Source of the DNA: Terfezia claveryi
Lineage: Eukaryota; Ascomycota; Pezizomycetes; Pezizales; Pezizaceae
NCBI GenBank assembly: GCA_015179025.1
Contig: WHUX01000124.1
Span: 95,685 to 159,684, forward strand
DNA: 64,000 nt
Direction: 5' to 3'
Shown: positions 23,101 through 36,388 of the stretch, one piece after another
How positions within the stretch are numbered: position 1 is the first letter of the stretch
Layout of the letters: each line of letters begins with the position of its first letter
Notes under the pieces: generated by a model
Databases searched by the model: none
Seen by the model: only the letters and a program-made list of their open reading frames with translations
What the model was told of the DNA's origin: nothing
Translations under genes and position numbers: made by a program

Positions 23101-25001
23101 TCCAAGCTATAGTAGGGGCTGATGTTGAGCGAATAACGCTGTTAGCTTATCGCCATCGGGGATTGATGTCATGATAAGAATGTCAACCCTGTTTCTTCTT
23201 CACCAGTTCACAAGCGAATAATTGAGCTAACCTTTGCTTACGTTTAAATCCGACTTCCAGATGCAGTTCTCAACTCAATTTCCACCATGCCAGTCTTGAA
23301 CTATTATCAGGTCAATCTTATGAATTTAAAGTTAATACTCGCATATAGCTTGGGGCTATGGCGAGTCTCCATGTCTCCGGAGGGACAGGCATACAATCTT
23401 CCAACTTCCCGATGGTACATGTGATAGATTGGTTGTCTAGCGACGAACTGGTATGTCTGCGCTCACATACGCCTTTTCTTGATCGACTTCTCTTCATGCA
23501 CGCTGCAATTCTCCTTCATGAACGGAAATTCTATGTTTGCATCTACTTAGGTTTCAGATTTTCGGAGCCACAACAGAATCAAACTACAGCATCGATATCT
23601 GACACAAGAAAATGATATACTTTCAAAACTTCCTCCGTCCCAGCCAAACAGAGTCACATGCAGAAATAATCTTGAAGCGGCATTGCACAAGATTTATGAT
23701 TTCTGACGAGCCGGCTAGCGCAAGTGAGCCCAGAGCATCGGTAAACCTGCCGTATTCGTTCCTGCCGCATATCGTCGGGCAAATGCCCACTACACAGGCC
23801 GGCCCTAGTAGTACCATCCCATCTCCAGGGTGTTGCTGCATTTGGGAAAGCCCCATTCTCAGTGAAGCCTAAACTGAAAATCGATCAGACTGATCTATGG
23901 ATTTATCTATTAGGACCATGTCTAGAAGATCGTGCCTCTGGGTATACGTACAACCGGGTAAGAGCCCTAGCATAGATCAACCCCAGGCCTCGTGAATCTT
24001 CATCTCAAACCAAAGTTTTGCAATACACTGTATCTTCATATGTATCATTGTGCGCCTGATACATCGGTGACCTTTAATTTGAAATCTTGGCATCGAAGGT
24101 ATGTAATTTGACAAAGGTCTGGAAGTATATAGAATTGGGTCCTCCTCTACAGCAACTGTTTTTTAATATTTGCTTTTTGATTCATGCAACCGATAGAGGG
24201 CCATGTGGGTAACACCGGGAGGGCATGACTACCCTAATATTTAATGAATCGGAGGAGGAGCATTCCTGTCACGGGGCAAATAGCGGGTGATGAATACTCA
24301 AGGACTTGCTGAAGTTTTTTTTTTTTGGTAAATCATTACTTATATTCAGGTTATTCTAACCTATGACGAGAGACCGCATTCCCGAGTTGAGCTCGGTGTA
24401 TTCTCCAATCTCCGCGCCGGTCCCTGCCCTTCCTCTCCTAGATATGCATAAAGTAACCAGCAAGAAAACACCCCCTTTCAGACTTTCAGATGTTAAAGGT
24501 TACCAGTTTCGAATAGTGGCATTCAAAGTAGCCTCTGCGAGAGCAAGATGACTCATTTCCGTGCGTCTAGCGAGGATAGTATCAAGACTTGGAGCTGTTT
24601 CCTTAAGGTCGAAAGCTGGGTCACTGGATTCTGGGATTGCGGCACCATATTGACCTAATTAATAAGGCACTTAGTTCGAATTATGATTTTCATTTCGCAG
24701 CTTGAATGACACACCCCGCCATGTTCAATCGCCTCGGCCACCATCCCTCTAGTTATAAATTGCAGTCGACACCTTGTGGGGTTATAGAGCTAATCCCTCT
24801 TATATATCCCCACCTTATCTGCCACCTGCCTACAGCACTTCCAGCTTCCTCACCTCGAAATTTCAAACTCCTGACCGCAGCACCTGCCATATTTCCTTTC
24901 GACACCAATTAGGACACCACTTAACCTTACTTTGACCTTATAAAGTGAATTCCAGCTGTTTTTTTGCATTCCATCGACCCTTACTAACTTTTCACCCCAG
25001 A
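20130..25001. other. 4.9-kb gene-poor intergenic stretch
   Basis: Open frames are all short or without family resemblance. The longest, 20791-21300 (+, 169 codons), is Cys-rich with no recognisable domain. A B-box-like GGTTCGATTC on the minus strand near 20930 has no matching tRNA fold. A poly-G/C tract is at 22234-22249. The final 60 bases end in a clear 3' splice site (ACTAAC, then TTTTCACCCCAG at 25000), so a 5'-UTR or upstream coding exon of the C2H2 gene probably lies here. Confidence 0.45.
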
Positions 25002-25637
25002 ATGTCCTATCAATCGCTTCTCAATGATACTCGAAGAGCCGACAATTACTCTTCAATGACTATGAAATCATACAAAGACCCTGCTGCTACAGACATGCTG
25101 TCACCCTGGAACTACCCAGCCCGAGATGCATATTCTGGGCACGTTATGAGTCTCGGAATGACATCAGTTCCATACTATAGAACAACTTCAATTCCAGAGA
25201 GGGGATTGCACCACCTATCCCCTTCGCCAGGTGCGCATTCCTTAATGCCCTTGCCCTCAAGCGAGGTTATTTCTCTCACTCTCGGCCTGCCAACCTACGA
25301 GATACCCCAATACCACCCAATGCCAGGAACATATCCAATAAGCCCCGTATATTCAGAAGGGCAAGGACCTCTAGCTCATGGAGAGCCGTTAGAGGTCATG
25401 ATTAGGGTCGTTTCGAGCAAGGACAAGCGCTTTAGGTGCACGTACAATAAATGCCCGGGGGCTTTCAGGAGGCAGGAACATCTAAGGAGGCACGAAAAGA
25501 TCCACACCGGGGAAAAGCCTTATATATGTGACGTGACAATTTGCAGGAGGAGATTCTCGAGGTCTGATAACCTAAAAGAACATCTCCGGCGCCATAAAAA
25601 AGGGCCCAATTCAGGTGCCCGGAATGTTCAAGTATAA
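25002..25637 (+). CDS. C2H2 zinc-finger transcription factor
   Basis: The product is 211 residues. The first 140 are Ser/Pro/Tyr-rich and probably disordered, a usual activation-region type. Two adjacent C2H2 fingers occupy about 144-200. The first is C-x4-C-x12-H-x3-H in FRCTYNKCPGAFRRQEHLRRH. The linker is HTGEKPY. The second is ICRRRFSRSDNLKEHLRRH, also with a C-x4-C spacing. The RRQEHLRRH and RSDNLxxH recognition helices resemble those of fungal Msn2/FlbC/BrlA-type regulators (family knowledge); which subgroup is not decidable here. The helix residues R-x-x-H and R-S-x-N are the kind that read GGG/AGG-type sites. The ATG at 25002 directly follows a strong 3' splice site, so a 5' leader intron (perhaps 24945-25000) is likely. 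Confidence 0.88.
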   Translation: MSYQSLLNDTRRADNYSSMTMKSYKDPAATDMLSPWNYPARDAYSGHVMSLGMTSVPYYRTTSIPERGLHHLSPSPGAHSLMPLPSSEVISLTLGLPTYEIPQYHPMPGTYPISPVYSEGQGPLAHGEPLEVMIRVVSSKDKRFRCTYNKCPGAFRRQEHLRRHEKIHTGEKPYICDVTICRRRFSRSDNLKEHLRRHKKGPNSGARNVQV

Positions 25638-28600
25638 TCAAGTGAAGGGCACTCAGTCGTTCTATTACATTTTCGATTTGTCTTTCTATTGGATGGCGTT
25701 CTCACAGCTTCAGTTTGTCTCCCGGTGGGTTTGGCTAACAGCCGACTATGGTTTTGCTGGTCTCGGCTTCACACTGCCCGACCACTGAATACCTTTCTCT
25801 GGCTCTTATTGCTCTTTTCAACATGAATTTTTGTGTCAAAGATGTACATATTGTTGTTTACAAATTGTCAGGGTATTGATTTGGCAACTAGGTAGATATC
25901 GGCCCGGATTACGTAGGTCCTTTGGGCAAGTGTTCGATTGGAGATAGTGTTTCTGCCTATGGAGGGTCTGGACTGGGCAGTGGAGAATTGAGCATTCAGT
26001 TGCGATTTTTCCACCTCTCGGGTTGATTGTGGACTGAAATTCTGCTGATGCTTTTCTTTGGTTTCTTCATTTTCAAGTAGTTAGTGTTATAAATCAAGTG
26101 TGTCGGCTTCATGTAAAGGGTTTATGATTTGTAGACTTACACCTGTACGGGTAGGTATCTCTATCACATGCATAGAAGCATAAAGACTAAAGGAGTTTGG
26201 TAATCGTGTGGACTGTGCTGCTCGAGCCATGCAATCCTGAAGCTGTTTTGCACTTACTTAACATATCTCCACTCATTAATTTGGGTTTGGGTATTTATGA
26301 ATTGGGCCATATTTGCACCCTCCATAGTTAAGATGAACACCAGTACCTAGGATTGAGGTCCTACCCCACGTCCCCACCCTGGACGTAAAAGGGAGTGAGA
26401 GAAGCCATGTCAACACCTGTTGTAAAGATTATTCGCATGGCTTGCTACTGCTACTGTCAGTGCTTAACGTAAGAATCCGTACGGTTCAGCTACCGATATA
26501 GATGGGTCATATTGGCCTGAGTGAAGGTATACATAGAATTTCACTCGTGCAGCACTGTACGTTCATAAGATTATGCTTACGTGGATAGCCCGGCAGTAGC
26601 GGAATAGCTTGACCTCCTAGGCTAAGCTAAACACCCTCAGCCATACAAGGAGCTGCTTGGATTTCCCGTCTAGGTTTTAGTCCATGTTCACATTGATCAC
26701 CTTTTTACTGATTGAACATGCTATCCCGGCCAGGCTCTGACAGTAATTGACAGATTGGGAATCAATATTCCCGATATATCATAGTAGTCAATGCTCGAGA
26801 TATGCAGCGCCGCTGTACAATGCGTTAATATGGGTATAGAACGAGACGATATATGCACATTAGTAGTGGTCCGCCTATAGCCGTATAGAATTGCGCCACT
26901 TGAAATATTGGTGGGACTGCCCTGTGGGTGGAGTATGGATGTCAAACAGCCTCTCTGAATTGACGCCTGATTCTTCATTTTCTGCACGTCATAAGCCTAC
27001 AAATCATAGTTTGGGATGTGATATCTCATTAGTGAGTGCGTCGAAAGCGCTAGCGTGGCCGTACGTGTACTGCCACCAGCTGCTCACGGTGATCATTGAT
27101 TGTGCAACAGCAGCGCGGTATTTCGCATAGCTGCTGTAAGTTTAAGATCGACGTAATGCTTGGTTGACCCTGAAACGCTGAAGCATACTGCTTGCCTTGA
27201 CCTAAGTGACTCCGTAACTTTTTACGAATTACCCATCTTCCACATCCGAGGCTTAGATAGGGCCTGTACGGCTTATGCATAGTCGTTAACAGTGTTAAAA
27301 GTCCATGGCTAGTGCTGTAAATACATAATGGAAGGTCCCGACTAGTGGTATCGATGTCGATTATAGCTATAGCTGCCCATGCGCTAGCTAAGTTTCAATT
27401 ATGCCTTGGTCTTGCTCGCTCAATCTGACTGAACACGGGTGCTGGTCTGTGGTCAATAATAAACCGAACCGGTTCCGCGGATATCATTGATGCGGATGCT
27501 CGCCTCCGTGTTTCTCGCTCTGTCACACAAGAGTTTGTTTAGGAGGCATATACCGGGCTGCAATATACCCTACTTGAATATCAGTTGCTAGCTTTCGCTA
27601 TATTCGTCGGCCTCTCGACATCGGCATATACGGGGTGGCAATCATTTAGAATGTCCCATTTGTTCCATTTCACGAAACGATTTCATAAGTTCAGTTTATC
27701 TCTTCACTCTCGTCATCTCTCCAGTTTTACAAATTAGGAGGCCCAGTCAGGCCCACGGGTCATCGGCCAGCCCGTTAATGACAGTATGGGGCCTCCTCGT
27801 CCTCCGTGTATTTAGTTCGCGTGGGGTTGGCAGACTAACTTGCCTTCCCTTTCAATCCACCCGGGTTTCCGGGTGGCTCCTCATGGCCCCCCTAATGGGG
27901 CCGCATAGGTAGTAACTAGTTTTAAAAAAAAAAAAAAAAATCATTTAGAATGCCGCAGTTGCCAATTTGAAAGACTCCGTTCCCGTGCCTGTGATCGCGT
28001 CGTTTACCGGGCCCGGGCAGTTTTTGGAACATGCTGCTCTTCGTTGATTCCACGAGCCCCACTGGTATTCAATACGATACCGCCCGTTGGTCATGATGCC
28101 CGGGCCTAATATTACTGTAGGGTCGTTACCAACATCGTTCATAACCACTGGGAAAAGCCCATATTCGATTGAGGTATTAAGGCCCTTCACATCACTTATT
28201 AGTATACCTGGCTCTAGGGCTGGATCAGCATGATGGGAGCCCGGTACATAAATCAAGCCTACCAAGGCCGGAAGGATCTAGGGTTGAAGGATCACCGTAA
28301 ACATGGGGATCAGACATGCTGATGGAGAAATTCGTAAGGATTGACACATGCATGGTGTACCGGCACACAGTTCCGGCACCCCATGATTATACATAATAGT
28401 ATATATGATAAATACACTACTTGCATAGAGAGGGTCAGAGAGGTAGCCAGGGAATGATATCACACTTAAGATCAAATACTAATGTTGTAGGTATGCTATC
28501 CATTATATTACCCTTAGTTTACGTTGGTGTGATAAGATTTGAGACATTCTAGATGACCTTTAAACTCCTGAAGTCTGCATTATTTAGACTCGTGCATCTT

Positions 28601-29645
28601 ATTATGATTCGTTCCTCTCCCATAATCAGTACTAAAAACAAACTTCTTTTTTTTTTTTCACTTTGATTCGGCCCAATATTCCCTCTTTGCGACAATCGTG
28701 TTGACACTTACATGATCTTCACAGATCTAGAATCTATTGGAACCTTCCTGCTGATAGTCGAAAATAAGAAAACTCACAGAAGCCCTAAAAAAAAAAAAAC
28801 TCAATCCAATCGAGAGTCGTGCCAATTTCCGGCAGGACTGTCGATGTTCGACAAGGCAAATATCTTTTCTTAATGAGAGAACCTGTCCTAATTTGATAGT
28901 CAGGCCAATATCTGGCATAACCCTCAAAAAGTCCTAAGCCTGCTGCACCACAACGACCGGGCGATGCATCGATGGCTAGGATATCTTACAAGATCGGCCG
29001 GGTGAGGAAAATAGCAGAGGCAGTCTATATATATGCTGACGGGTTGATGGTTAATAAGTATCCCTCGTATTGTACAGTATGTACTTCAGAGAGTCTCTTT
29101 TTTTTAATACTCAATACTAATATGCGGTCCCTGTAAAGGGACAATGATGAGTCACCCAAAAACCGGGGTGAATTCAGAGCGCACCCCACCAAGGCTCATA
29201 TGGGATCGAGACTTCGACATTCATGGATCGATAAGTCATAGTGTGTAAATTATTATTTCACGTCAATACCCAGGGATACGTATACATACATAGTCTGTCC
29301 TAATTCTAGCTTCTTGAATTCTTATATATCTGCTTTGCGCATGAGGTACAGTATACCTGTATGGCTATAGCTATCTATGCCACGAGAATTTGGCCCAGGC
29401 TCTCTGACAATACACAGAACCAGATTAGCATTGATTAACCTGTAGATTCTAGATTAGAGCTCGAACGCGGGAATTCTAGGCTACAGTGAATTTTCCATTT
29501 ATTACATTTTCAATGTGCATATGAACCTTCAAAGACAAGAACTACATACTGAGGCTGACTTGCCAAGACAAGGTTCTGCGCTAGTCAGGGTCTCACTATT
29601 TACATGCCAACATCCTATATAAACCCATTCATTGAGGATTCGAAA
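25638..29645. other. 4-kb gene-poor intergenic stretch
   Basis: The C2H2 3' UTR comes first. A GC-rich stretch at 27740-27905 contains local inverted repeats (CACCCGGGTTTCCGGGTG and GGCCCCCCTAATGGGGCC), followed by a poly-A run. The frame 27945-28265 (-, 106 codons) looks faintly protein-like but I cannot place it. T/A homopolymers lie near 28650 and 28788. No RNA gene was seen. Confidence 0.45.
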
Positions 29646-30638
29646 ATGGCGTATTACAACTACCAGCCAACGCAGGTGGGGTACACGCCAATAAACGCCG
29701 AAACAACCCGTCTTATCCCTGCACACTCTGTCAGTCCGCAAAATTCTCAGTCCCCTCGAGTTCCTGGAACCGCGGCTGGCGCTGCCTGGCCTTATGGGTC
29801 TTCCTCCCCACCATACTCTCCCCATGGCCCACCTGGCCCGCATCATGTACAGTCCCCCAGCCCCTCCCCACACAGACACTCCCCACCCGCGTTTTGGTTC
29901 GTCTTTGCTGGCATGATCCACTTCGTCCGGCACATGCATCTATGGCCACCCTTCCTCAAACGTATTCCGAAGCTCCTCATCCTCAGCACCGTCGTTTTAA
30001 CTTTTCTTTTCGTGTTCACTTACCTCCCACACGTGGCCATCCTTATCTTTTTCCATGGCCCGCTTGCCTGGATCAACGCAGCGTTCATGGTACTCAATGA
30101 GGCTGCTATGATTATCACCTTTGTTGCAGAGAACTTCATGGTTGAAGAAGGCCTCGTTGACGTATTTGATGCTGTGCTAGTCGATCATGGGCTGGCTCCA
30201 CTTGTTGCTACCGCCAGACAACTCAAGGATGCACCAACCTCAGTCAAGGCCTTGGGGAAGTACACGAAGTCACCTTACCTACGTTTCTCCCTGAGCCTAA
30301 CCGTGAAGTTTATTCTAACGCTACCACTGAACTTCATCCCACTCGTTGGCCCATTCCTATATATCATTGCCCAAGGGTACCTCTTTGGGCCGTTAGCACA
30401 CTATAGGTACTTTCAGTTGAAAGGCTGGGACCCCAAACAGGAGAAGAAGTGGAAGCGAGATAGAGTATGGGCGTATCTGGGTTTTGGGGCTACGCATATT
30501 ACATTCCAATTGTTTCCTATCCTGAGTATATTTTTCTTGTTTACTACGGCGTGTGGCGCAGGGCTGTGGGCGGTGGAAATTGAGAGAGAGAGGGAAGGAG
30601 GACCAGATGAGGAGGAGAGGCTGTGTCATAGGTTTTGA
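29646..30638 (+). CDS. EI24-domain membrane protein, Lds/Rrt8-like
   Basis: The product is 330 residues. The first 80 are a Pro/Ser/His-rich cytosolic tail. Hydrophobic spans follow: LLILSTVVLTFLFVFTYL and VAILIFFHGPLAW, a probable AAMIITFVAENF segment, SLTVKFILTLPLNFIPLVG with FLYIIAQGYLFGPL, and a C-terminal FQLFPILSIFFLFTTACGAGLW. The order PLNFIP-x-x-G, then HYRYFQLKGW, then FGATHITFQLFP and the GAGLWA-x-E end matches the fungal EI24/outer-spore-wall (RRT8, LDS1, LDS2) family. In yeast those proteins sit at lipid droplets and the spore or ER membrane. I chose the ATG at 29646 (context GAAAATGGCG) over one 14 codons upstream. There are no introns. Confidence 0.8.
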   Translation: MAYYNYQPTQVGYTPINAETTRLIPAHSVSPQNSQSPRVPGTAAGAAWPYGSSSPPYSPHGPPGPHHVQSPSPSPHRHSPPAFWFVFAGMIHFVRHMHLWPPFLKRIPKLLILSTVVLTFLFVFTYLPHVAILIFFHGPLAWINAAFMVLNEAAMIITFVAENFMVEEGLVDVFDAVLVDHGLAPLVATARQLKDAPTSVKALGKYTKSPYLRFSLSLTVKFILTLPLNFIPLVGPFLYIIAQGYLFGPLAHYRYFQLKGWDPKQEKKWKRDRVWAYLGFGATHITFQLFPILSIFFLFTTACGAGLWAVEIEREREGGPDEEERLCHRF

Positions 30639-33600
30639 GGGAAGGAGCTCCCGGCCGCACCTGAGCCCGTGAATGGAGTTTCTTTTATCGCGACCTGGGC
30701 TCCGTACTCGCATGTTGTGGCGTCTAATAGTGCGGCGACAAGAAAAGGAAGAAACAGAGATTCATGACCTTCGCTTATATCTTCATGTTTGTTGTTTGCA
30801 TACGAGCATGATAGTACTTTATAAGGGATTATATATTGGTTATGGTGTTTAATAGCGTGAGCTGATACAATTGAACGGCGGTTTATACGAAGGGAATAAT
30901 AAACACTGTTCTGGAACCTGATGCCCACTGCAACTGTAGGTATTAAATAATCCCAGAACACATACCAAAGCCTATATCCTCCTTCGATGCGAAATAAATA
31001 TTCTCCTAGTACAAGCTAAAGGGATATTAGCACATTTGTGCTGTATTGTAGTGAAGTTCCTTGGAGCAGCGAGCAAATAAATTAAGTACCCAAGATTAAA
31101 ATGGGGCTCAGGTGTTTGACAGGCAACTAGTTTGGAATTCTGCGACACCAGTAGGTGCTGCTAAACTTCAGATCTAGAAGCAAACCAGCCTCGGAATGAG
31201 GTAGGCGCCCTTCTTGGGGGTTGATGGATACCTAGAGAAAAATTCCAGATTAGATCAAATTGAGCAGGGGTGGTGGATCGGAATTTCGGAACTACTGGAA
31301 CACAGCTGTCTTGCAACAATCATCAGGAAATTTTAATCATAAACAGTTAATTAGAGTGTATTGGTCACATCATCATAATTAAAGACATAACTAAGTACTC
31401 TACTGTAATATTCAAGTGGTGTACAAATATATGTATAAATATATCATAAGGCATAGTGAATCACCTGAAGGGTAATATTCTGGCATAGAAAACCTAACAG
31501 GTACAATGTATATATTAATTTTGAAAACCCAGGATTTAGTCATAAATATTGTCCGTGACAGAGATTCGTTTTAGCGGCCCTGCCCCGCATATATGCTGAG
31601 CTATTTTCATTCCCCTTCCTGGCGACCGGCGAGAAGATTTCGTACATACTACCTACTAATCTGGTATTTTTATGCGTCTCTGGCGTTATGCATATCTTAG
31701 AAAGTACCTGTACGTATGTGACACAAGCACGTAAATAACTCAGTATACTAGGTAGCATGAAGAGCTGTTCAATACGAGTGCTACTACTACAGCTACAGTA
31801 AATAATTCGTTGAGATCAACCGCAATATGTAATGTCGACGTAAAGAATAGCTGTGAAAACATGGCATGAGAGGATGTAGATTTATTTTTCTAACTATGCA
31901 CATCTGAAACGGCAAATTGCATCGAAATCCACGAAAGCATGAAAAACTTTTGCTATGACATCATAGTTCCTAAGTAGTCAGGTCCTAGAACCCTTTGTGA
32001 AACCTATAGCGCAAATAAAACATCGTTCAAGTAAAGTACATGTCAGTAGAAAGGACGTGTAGCTGCCTGCCTTATATATAATCTTAGAATGTCTTTTCGA
32101 ATTATACTCAACAAGATAGTATACTCACCTTTCGCTGCCATTGTATTTGTTATGTGTCGATCTCAAGAGGTTTAGTAAGGCTATTGCCAAAGCGTTTTGG
32201 CTCGCAATCAATTTCTATGATAAAGATCCCTCCTCGTTCGGAAAGCCTTCCGGTACAAGTGCCTATACAGTGAGTGTAACTTGGTGATTCTGGAGGGAAA
32301 AGTAATTCAATTGCCCCCCTAGAATTGATAGTTAGCATTCACAATGAGGATTTCAGAAGGGATCAAGAATGGCTCTGAGTCGACATGTTAATAAATTTCC
32401 TTTCAGTAATGAATTTGCAATACATTTGCAATACATTAATATACATTATTCTGCTTAATTAATGAGACTCGGCTATAAAAGCCTGGTTCGAAGCATAGTG
32501 AGTCTGCTCTGATATTCCTTATCTCGTTCAAATGTTAATTCGTTAAAGATATGTAATGAGTTAAGTTCTGGCTATATTTGTCAGCACCTGGAATAAACCC
32601 TCATCGCTATTCGGAGGGCGTATACATGCGTACCTAATATACTTCCAAAGATTACCGGTATCGTGCATTTCCACTACTAGCATACTTATTCTGTAGCCTG
32701 AGCTCTTATAGTTCTGGTGAAGTTTGCTGTTTTCGTTGCAATACAACTAAGTCCCCACAGGAAACGTATATGGATGTTGAAAGGTTTGGAAGTAGTAATA
32801 AGTGATTGTATAGATTTTGATAGCAGGAAAATTAAAGCCACAGAACAGGTAGGAGGCGTATCCCAAGTTTCAGAGTAAAGCTTTTAAAAGGCTAGGTTTG
32901 GGTCAATATAATTTGCCATGCATATTGATATTACCTCAATCTCCCGGCTCATTCTCCTTCGTTTCCCATTCCCGCCCACTACCCAACCCCTCACCCGTCA
33001 CCGGCCCAGCCTAGTGTGCCTCACATTCCCAGTTCGTTTATATTGGCTGGTCAAATAGTCACCGATTTTTTTCAACGTTCTTGCCCGATCGGGGTTTTAG
33101 GGCGATGGGAGATTCAGCTTTGGCGGCGGATCGAAGGCCCTCGATTTCATCGTTTGGAGGCGGCACTGCGGAGATTGGTAAGTGGGGCGGCACTGTGGGG
33201 GGGGACTAGCATCGAATCGGAAGATCTTTCTGGTTTTCATGTTTTTGCTCAGGTAGACCTAGAGGTATATGACCATATAGTAAAAAGAGTAGTTACAGAT
33301 ACTTGTACATGGTTGTTTGGTTTGTTTATAACTCAATGTTTTTGGTTCTCTTTAAAACCGTGCAGATGTTGGTAGTATAAAGTATGCAGCAAAAGGTAGT
33401 AGGAAACAAAAATAGTTACACACTGCCTATACTATTGAGGGGTGATTAGTTAAGTTGCTACTCAATCCCATGGGAAGATAGGAAACTACATGTATACAAC
33501 TAGTGATATAATATTACCTTAGTAGTTGCCAGTAACATCTGTAGTGGCTGGTCATCTCTGGCCGAATATGTATCCCTTTGGCAAGCCAAGCCTCGTGTTT

Positions 33601-35697
33601 AGCCTATGCCGTCGGTCATAAACGTATACGTAATTTCCGCATAGTCATTAGCTATGAGGTGAGTGGTTCGTTGGTAATACCGTTTGGCCGCTGAGTGGAT
33701 TCCGTGAGATGTGGGCATCACTTGAAGTCAAGCCTACTCCCTATGCAATTAGTTACAATATAGGTTTCCATTCAAGTTAGCTACGGCCCAGACCTGCCAA
33801 CATGCCTGCACGCTTCCCATTTCATTGTGGATACTGTCCTTTCATTCCAGACAGCATAGCAATTGCTCGCTCAACAAGATGAGTAGTCTATCATGTCATG
33901 ATGCTGTACAGTATCCTTTGAAGATTTCGAAGCACAAAAAGGTTTTCAGTCACCAGGAAACCTCTTTCAGCCAATTCCGATCATAGATTTCGATAATTGA
34001 AAAATTTTCGGCTTCAAATCCTAGAAGAACCCCCTTGGATATCAAGGTTTTATACCTCTCTGCTCTATAGTTTCTGTCAGTACTAGTCTCAAGAAGCTTT
34101 GTATTCCTAGTCACAAGAAATATACAATATTGAGATATCACATTATTGGTTCTAGGACTGGTAAGATTTCGAGCTATTTTGGTGAATCTTATTGTTTACC
34201 CTACTGAAGACACAGTTTCTCCTTCTAGGTTTTCGGCTTGACCTCCAGTATGCATCCTGAAGAGTTTTTCATGTTTTCAATTAACTGTAAAGTGAATATA
34301 TTAATACAAGTATAAAATATCCTGAAAGAATCCTTATGCTGAAAATTATTGCAAAGCCTTCATCCGGCCATGTACTTTTTACGTCCGGCGTAGATCCGCA
34401 TCTAGGCTACCCCGGTAAGGAGGCAGGTAAGTTCCAATCCAATAAGGGAAATACCCCTTTCGGTAGTCCTTTTGCTGACCAACCGAGTTTTCACAAGGGA
34501 CTAGTCGGCTAGGGTTACATATCAGAGTATCAAATTTTCAAGTCCGTCAAGAGATATACTCTCTCTCAGTTAAGGGAGCATTAATTCCTTGATTTGTATC
34601 TCAAGAGAGAGCTCTAGTCGTAAACCTTACAAGAATAATCATTATTCCGACTAGCTCTATGATCTTTTATTATACGTATATTCTAGGATTAGTATTATAT
34701 TGGACACTTTCATTCCATGAAGATGCCACCCTGTTGATGCAAAGTACTACAACCGAACGCCTCATACATTCCTTGAGTACCCAAAATATTACTCTATATA
34801 AAAATCACCTCCAAGCCCAAAGCTGCTGGCCAGCCAATATTGTCAACGCTCTCTGTTGCCAGCGAATATAATAATACGTCTCGCACTGTCTTGCCCCTGC
34901 ATGTAATATCTCCGTTTATTGTCACTTGCCCGGAGACCAAATTATACTGTGCTCTCTAATTTGTCCATCAGTCCTTCAAACTTAATATCTGCTCACTTGT
35001 TAGAAACGATCCCAAAGGCATGAGTGTAGAGGCAATTAACTATGAAACATAAATCCTATTATCCCCGCGCATATTAATGAAGTGGAATTCACTCACCCAG
35101 AAACTCCAGTTATTTTGTCAATCCAATAGAGCACTCCCGTTGCACCGAATCAGCCCCACTTCCCTGAGTCAGCTTTTGAACCTCCTCGTCTCCACTCCTC
35201 CTTTATTCATGAGGAGGATCATCCCGATTACTCAAAAGTTCTTGTGAACATCACTAAGATCAAAATCACTATAGCTAGTGGCGTGGACAAAGTCCTTCCT
35301 CGCAGCATTAGCGGTGGTGGTGGAAGATGAACTGAGGTGTGGACATGTTTTCCACTCAGTTGGGACATGTTTTCCAAAGTCTCGCTTTGATTATTCTTTT
35401 GCCGGTAACCTGGCAGAGGCCCTGTTAGAAATGATCACCCATAATCTTCCAGTGTGCTAAACAGCCCAGAGCCGGCGGAGTGGTGGCCTCGTCTGGTTTT
35501 GGCAGGGGATAGATACATGGGCGAAATTGATGGTGGGAGAACGCTTGAGTTAGGTTCCCATGATGTATATCTTTATGTTCAAGGGCCTAAAGAAATTTCC
35601 TTGTTCAAAGAGAGTTCTCGCCATGTCACCAGCAAGAGGCTCACCCATTCTCAAAATTTCGTCCCCGTTAATCTCTCAACAGCCTTCCCAGCATAGT
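30639..35697. other. 5-kb gene-poor intergenic stretch
   Basis: Mostly AT-rich, unique-looking sequence with only chance open frames. The 119-codon frame at 33016-33375 (+) and the frames at 35278-35696 (+) have no recognisable domain. The latter contain a short direct repeat of a GGACATGTTTTCCA-type motif (about 35341-35375). Confidence 0.4.
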
Positions 35698-36388
35698 CTA
35701 TTCCAATCTAGGATCGAATTTAAATTGTGAGTTTCCTATGCCATTTTTCGTCAATTCCATAGAAATCTCATGGCATCTTGACCATCGTCTCCCACCTGCC
35801 CAGATGCCATCTTGCCATACATCCTGCTCAAAAGGTTCCCACAGATCCTCACTAGAATATTGACCAAACCTACTTATATTGGCCAATAGCAGCCTCAAAA
35901 TAATCTTTGGTACGGACGCCGGTACCTCTTGAGGAACTAGCCTATGCAACTTCCCAAATATCCTCTGTACGATAATATGAGTGGCAATAACCCTGACCAA
36001 CTTAGTCAGTGAACCCATAAATAAGATCGTTTTTCCGTCGACGGAAGATTCAGGGATTGTCACATCGCGAGGTCCATCCCCAGCACAAACGAGGGAATTC
36101 CCTAAACGACCCAGGACGTTGAATATTAGATCCGGGAGAGGGCCCTCTTTGTCTGTAGGGGAACGTGTGGTCTACCGCTTTAGCAGTTGGTTGATATCTT
36201 CCACAGTACCAGCTGGTAAACATGGATTTAAAGGCATTGGCGAAAAGAGGTGCTCGGCTACTCGATGACCCTGCTTTGAGTTTGTTTTTTGGAGACCCGT
36301 GAGGTCTATTGAACAATGAGCGTGGGTAATCCTGTTCAGCCGCATGTTAAGCAAGTCAATTCCCCCAGAATCACCCTAACTGCAGGTC
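35698..36388 (-). pseudogene. Decayed gene of unknown function, one in-frame TAG
   Basis: On the minus strand a coding-like frame runs from an acceptor-like TTAG at about 36388 to a stop at 35698, broken only by a TAG at about 36172-36174. The sequence on both sides reads as ordinary protein in the same frame. Before the stop there is DLLNMRLNRITHAHCSIDL and PAGTVEDINQLLKR. After it there is PLPDLIFNVLGRLGNSLV, GKTILFMGSLTKLVRV and EDLWEPFEQDVWQDGIW. A single C-to-T or G-to-A change could have made the TAG. I do not recognise the family. No start is visible, so upstream exons are missing or degraded. Overlapping frames in this segment are shadows. Confidence 0.5.

Noticed and set aside
27945..28265. 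106-codon minus-strand frame with faint protein character
   Set aside because: No start context, homologue or splice partner that I can recognise.
29529..29949. 136-codon minus-strand frame
   Set aside because: Antisense to the Pro-rich N terminus of the EI24-type protein.
33016..33375. 119-codon plus-strand frame
   Set aside because: Starts at GTG, ends in AT-rich sequence and shows no domain.
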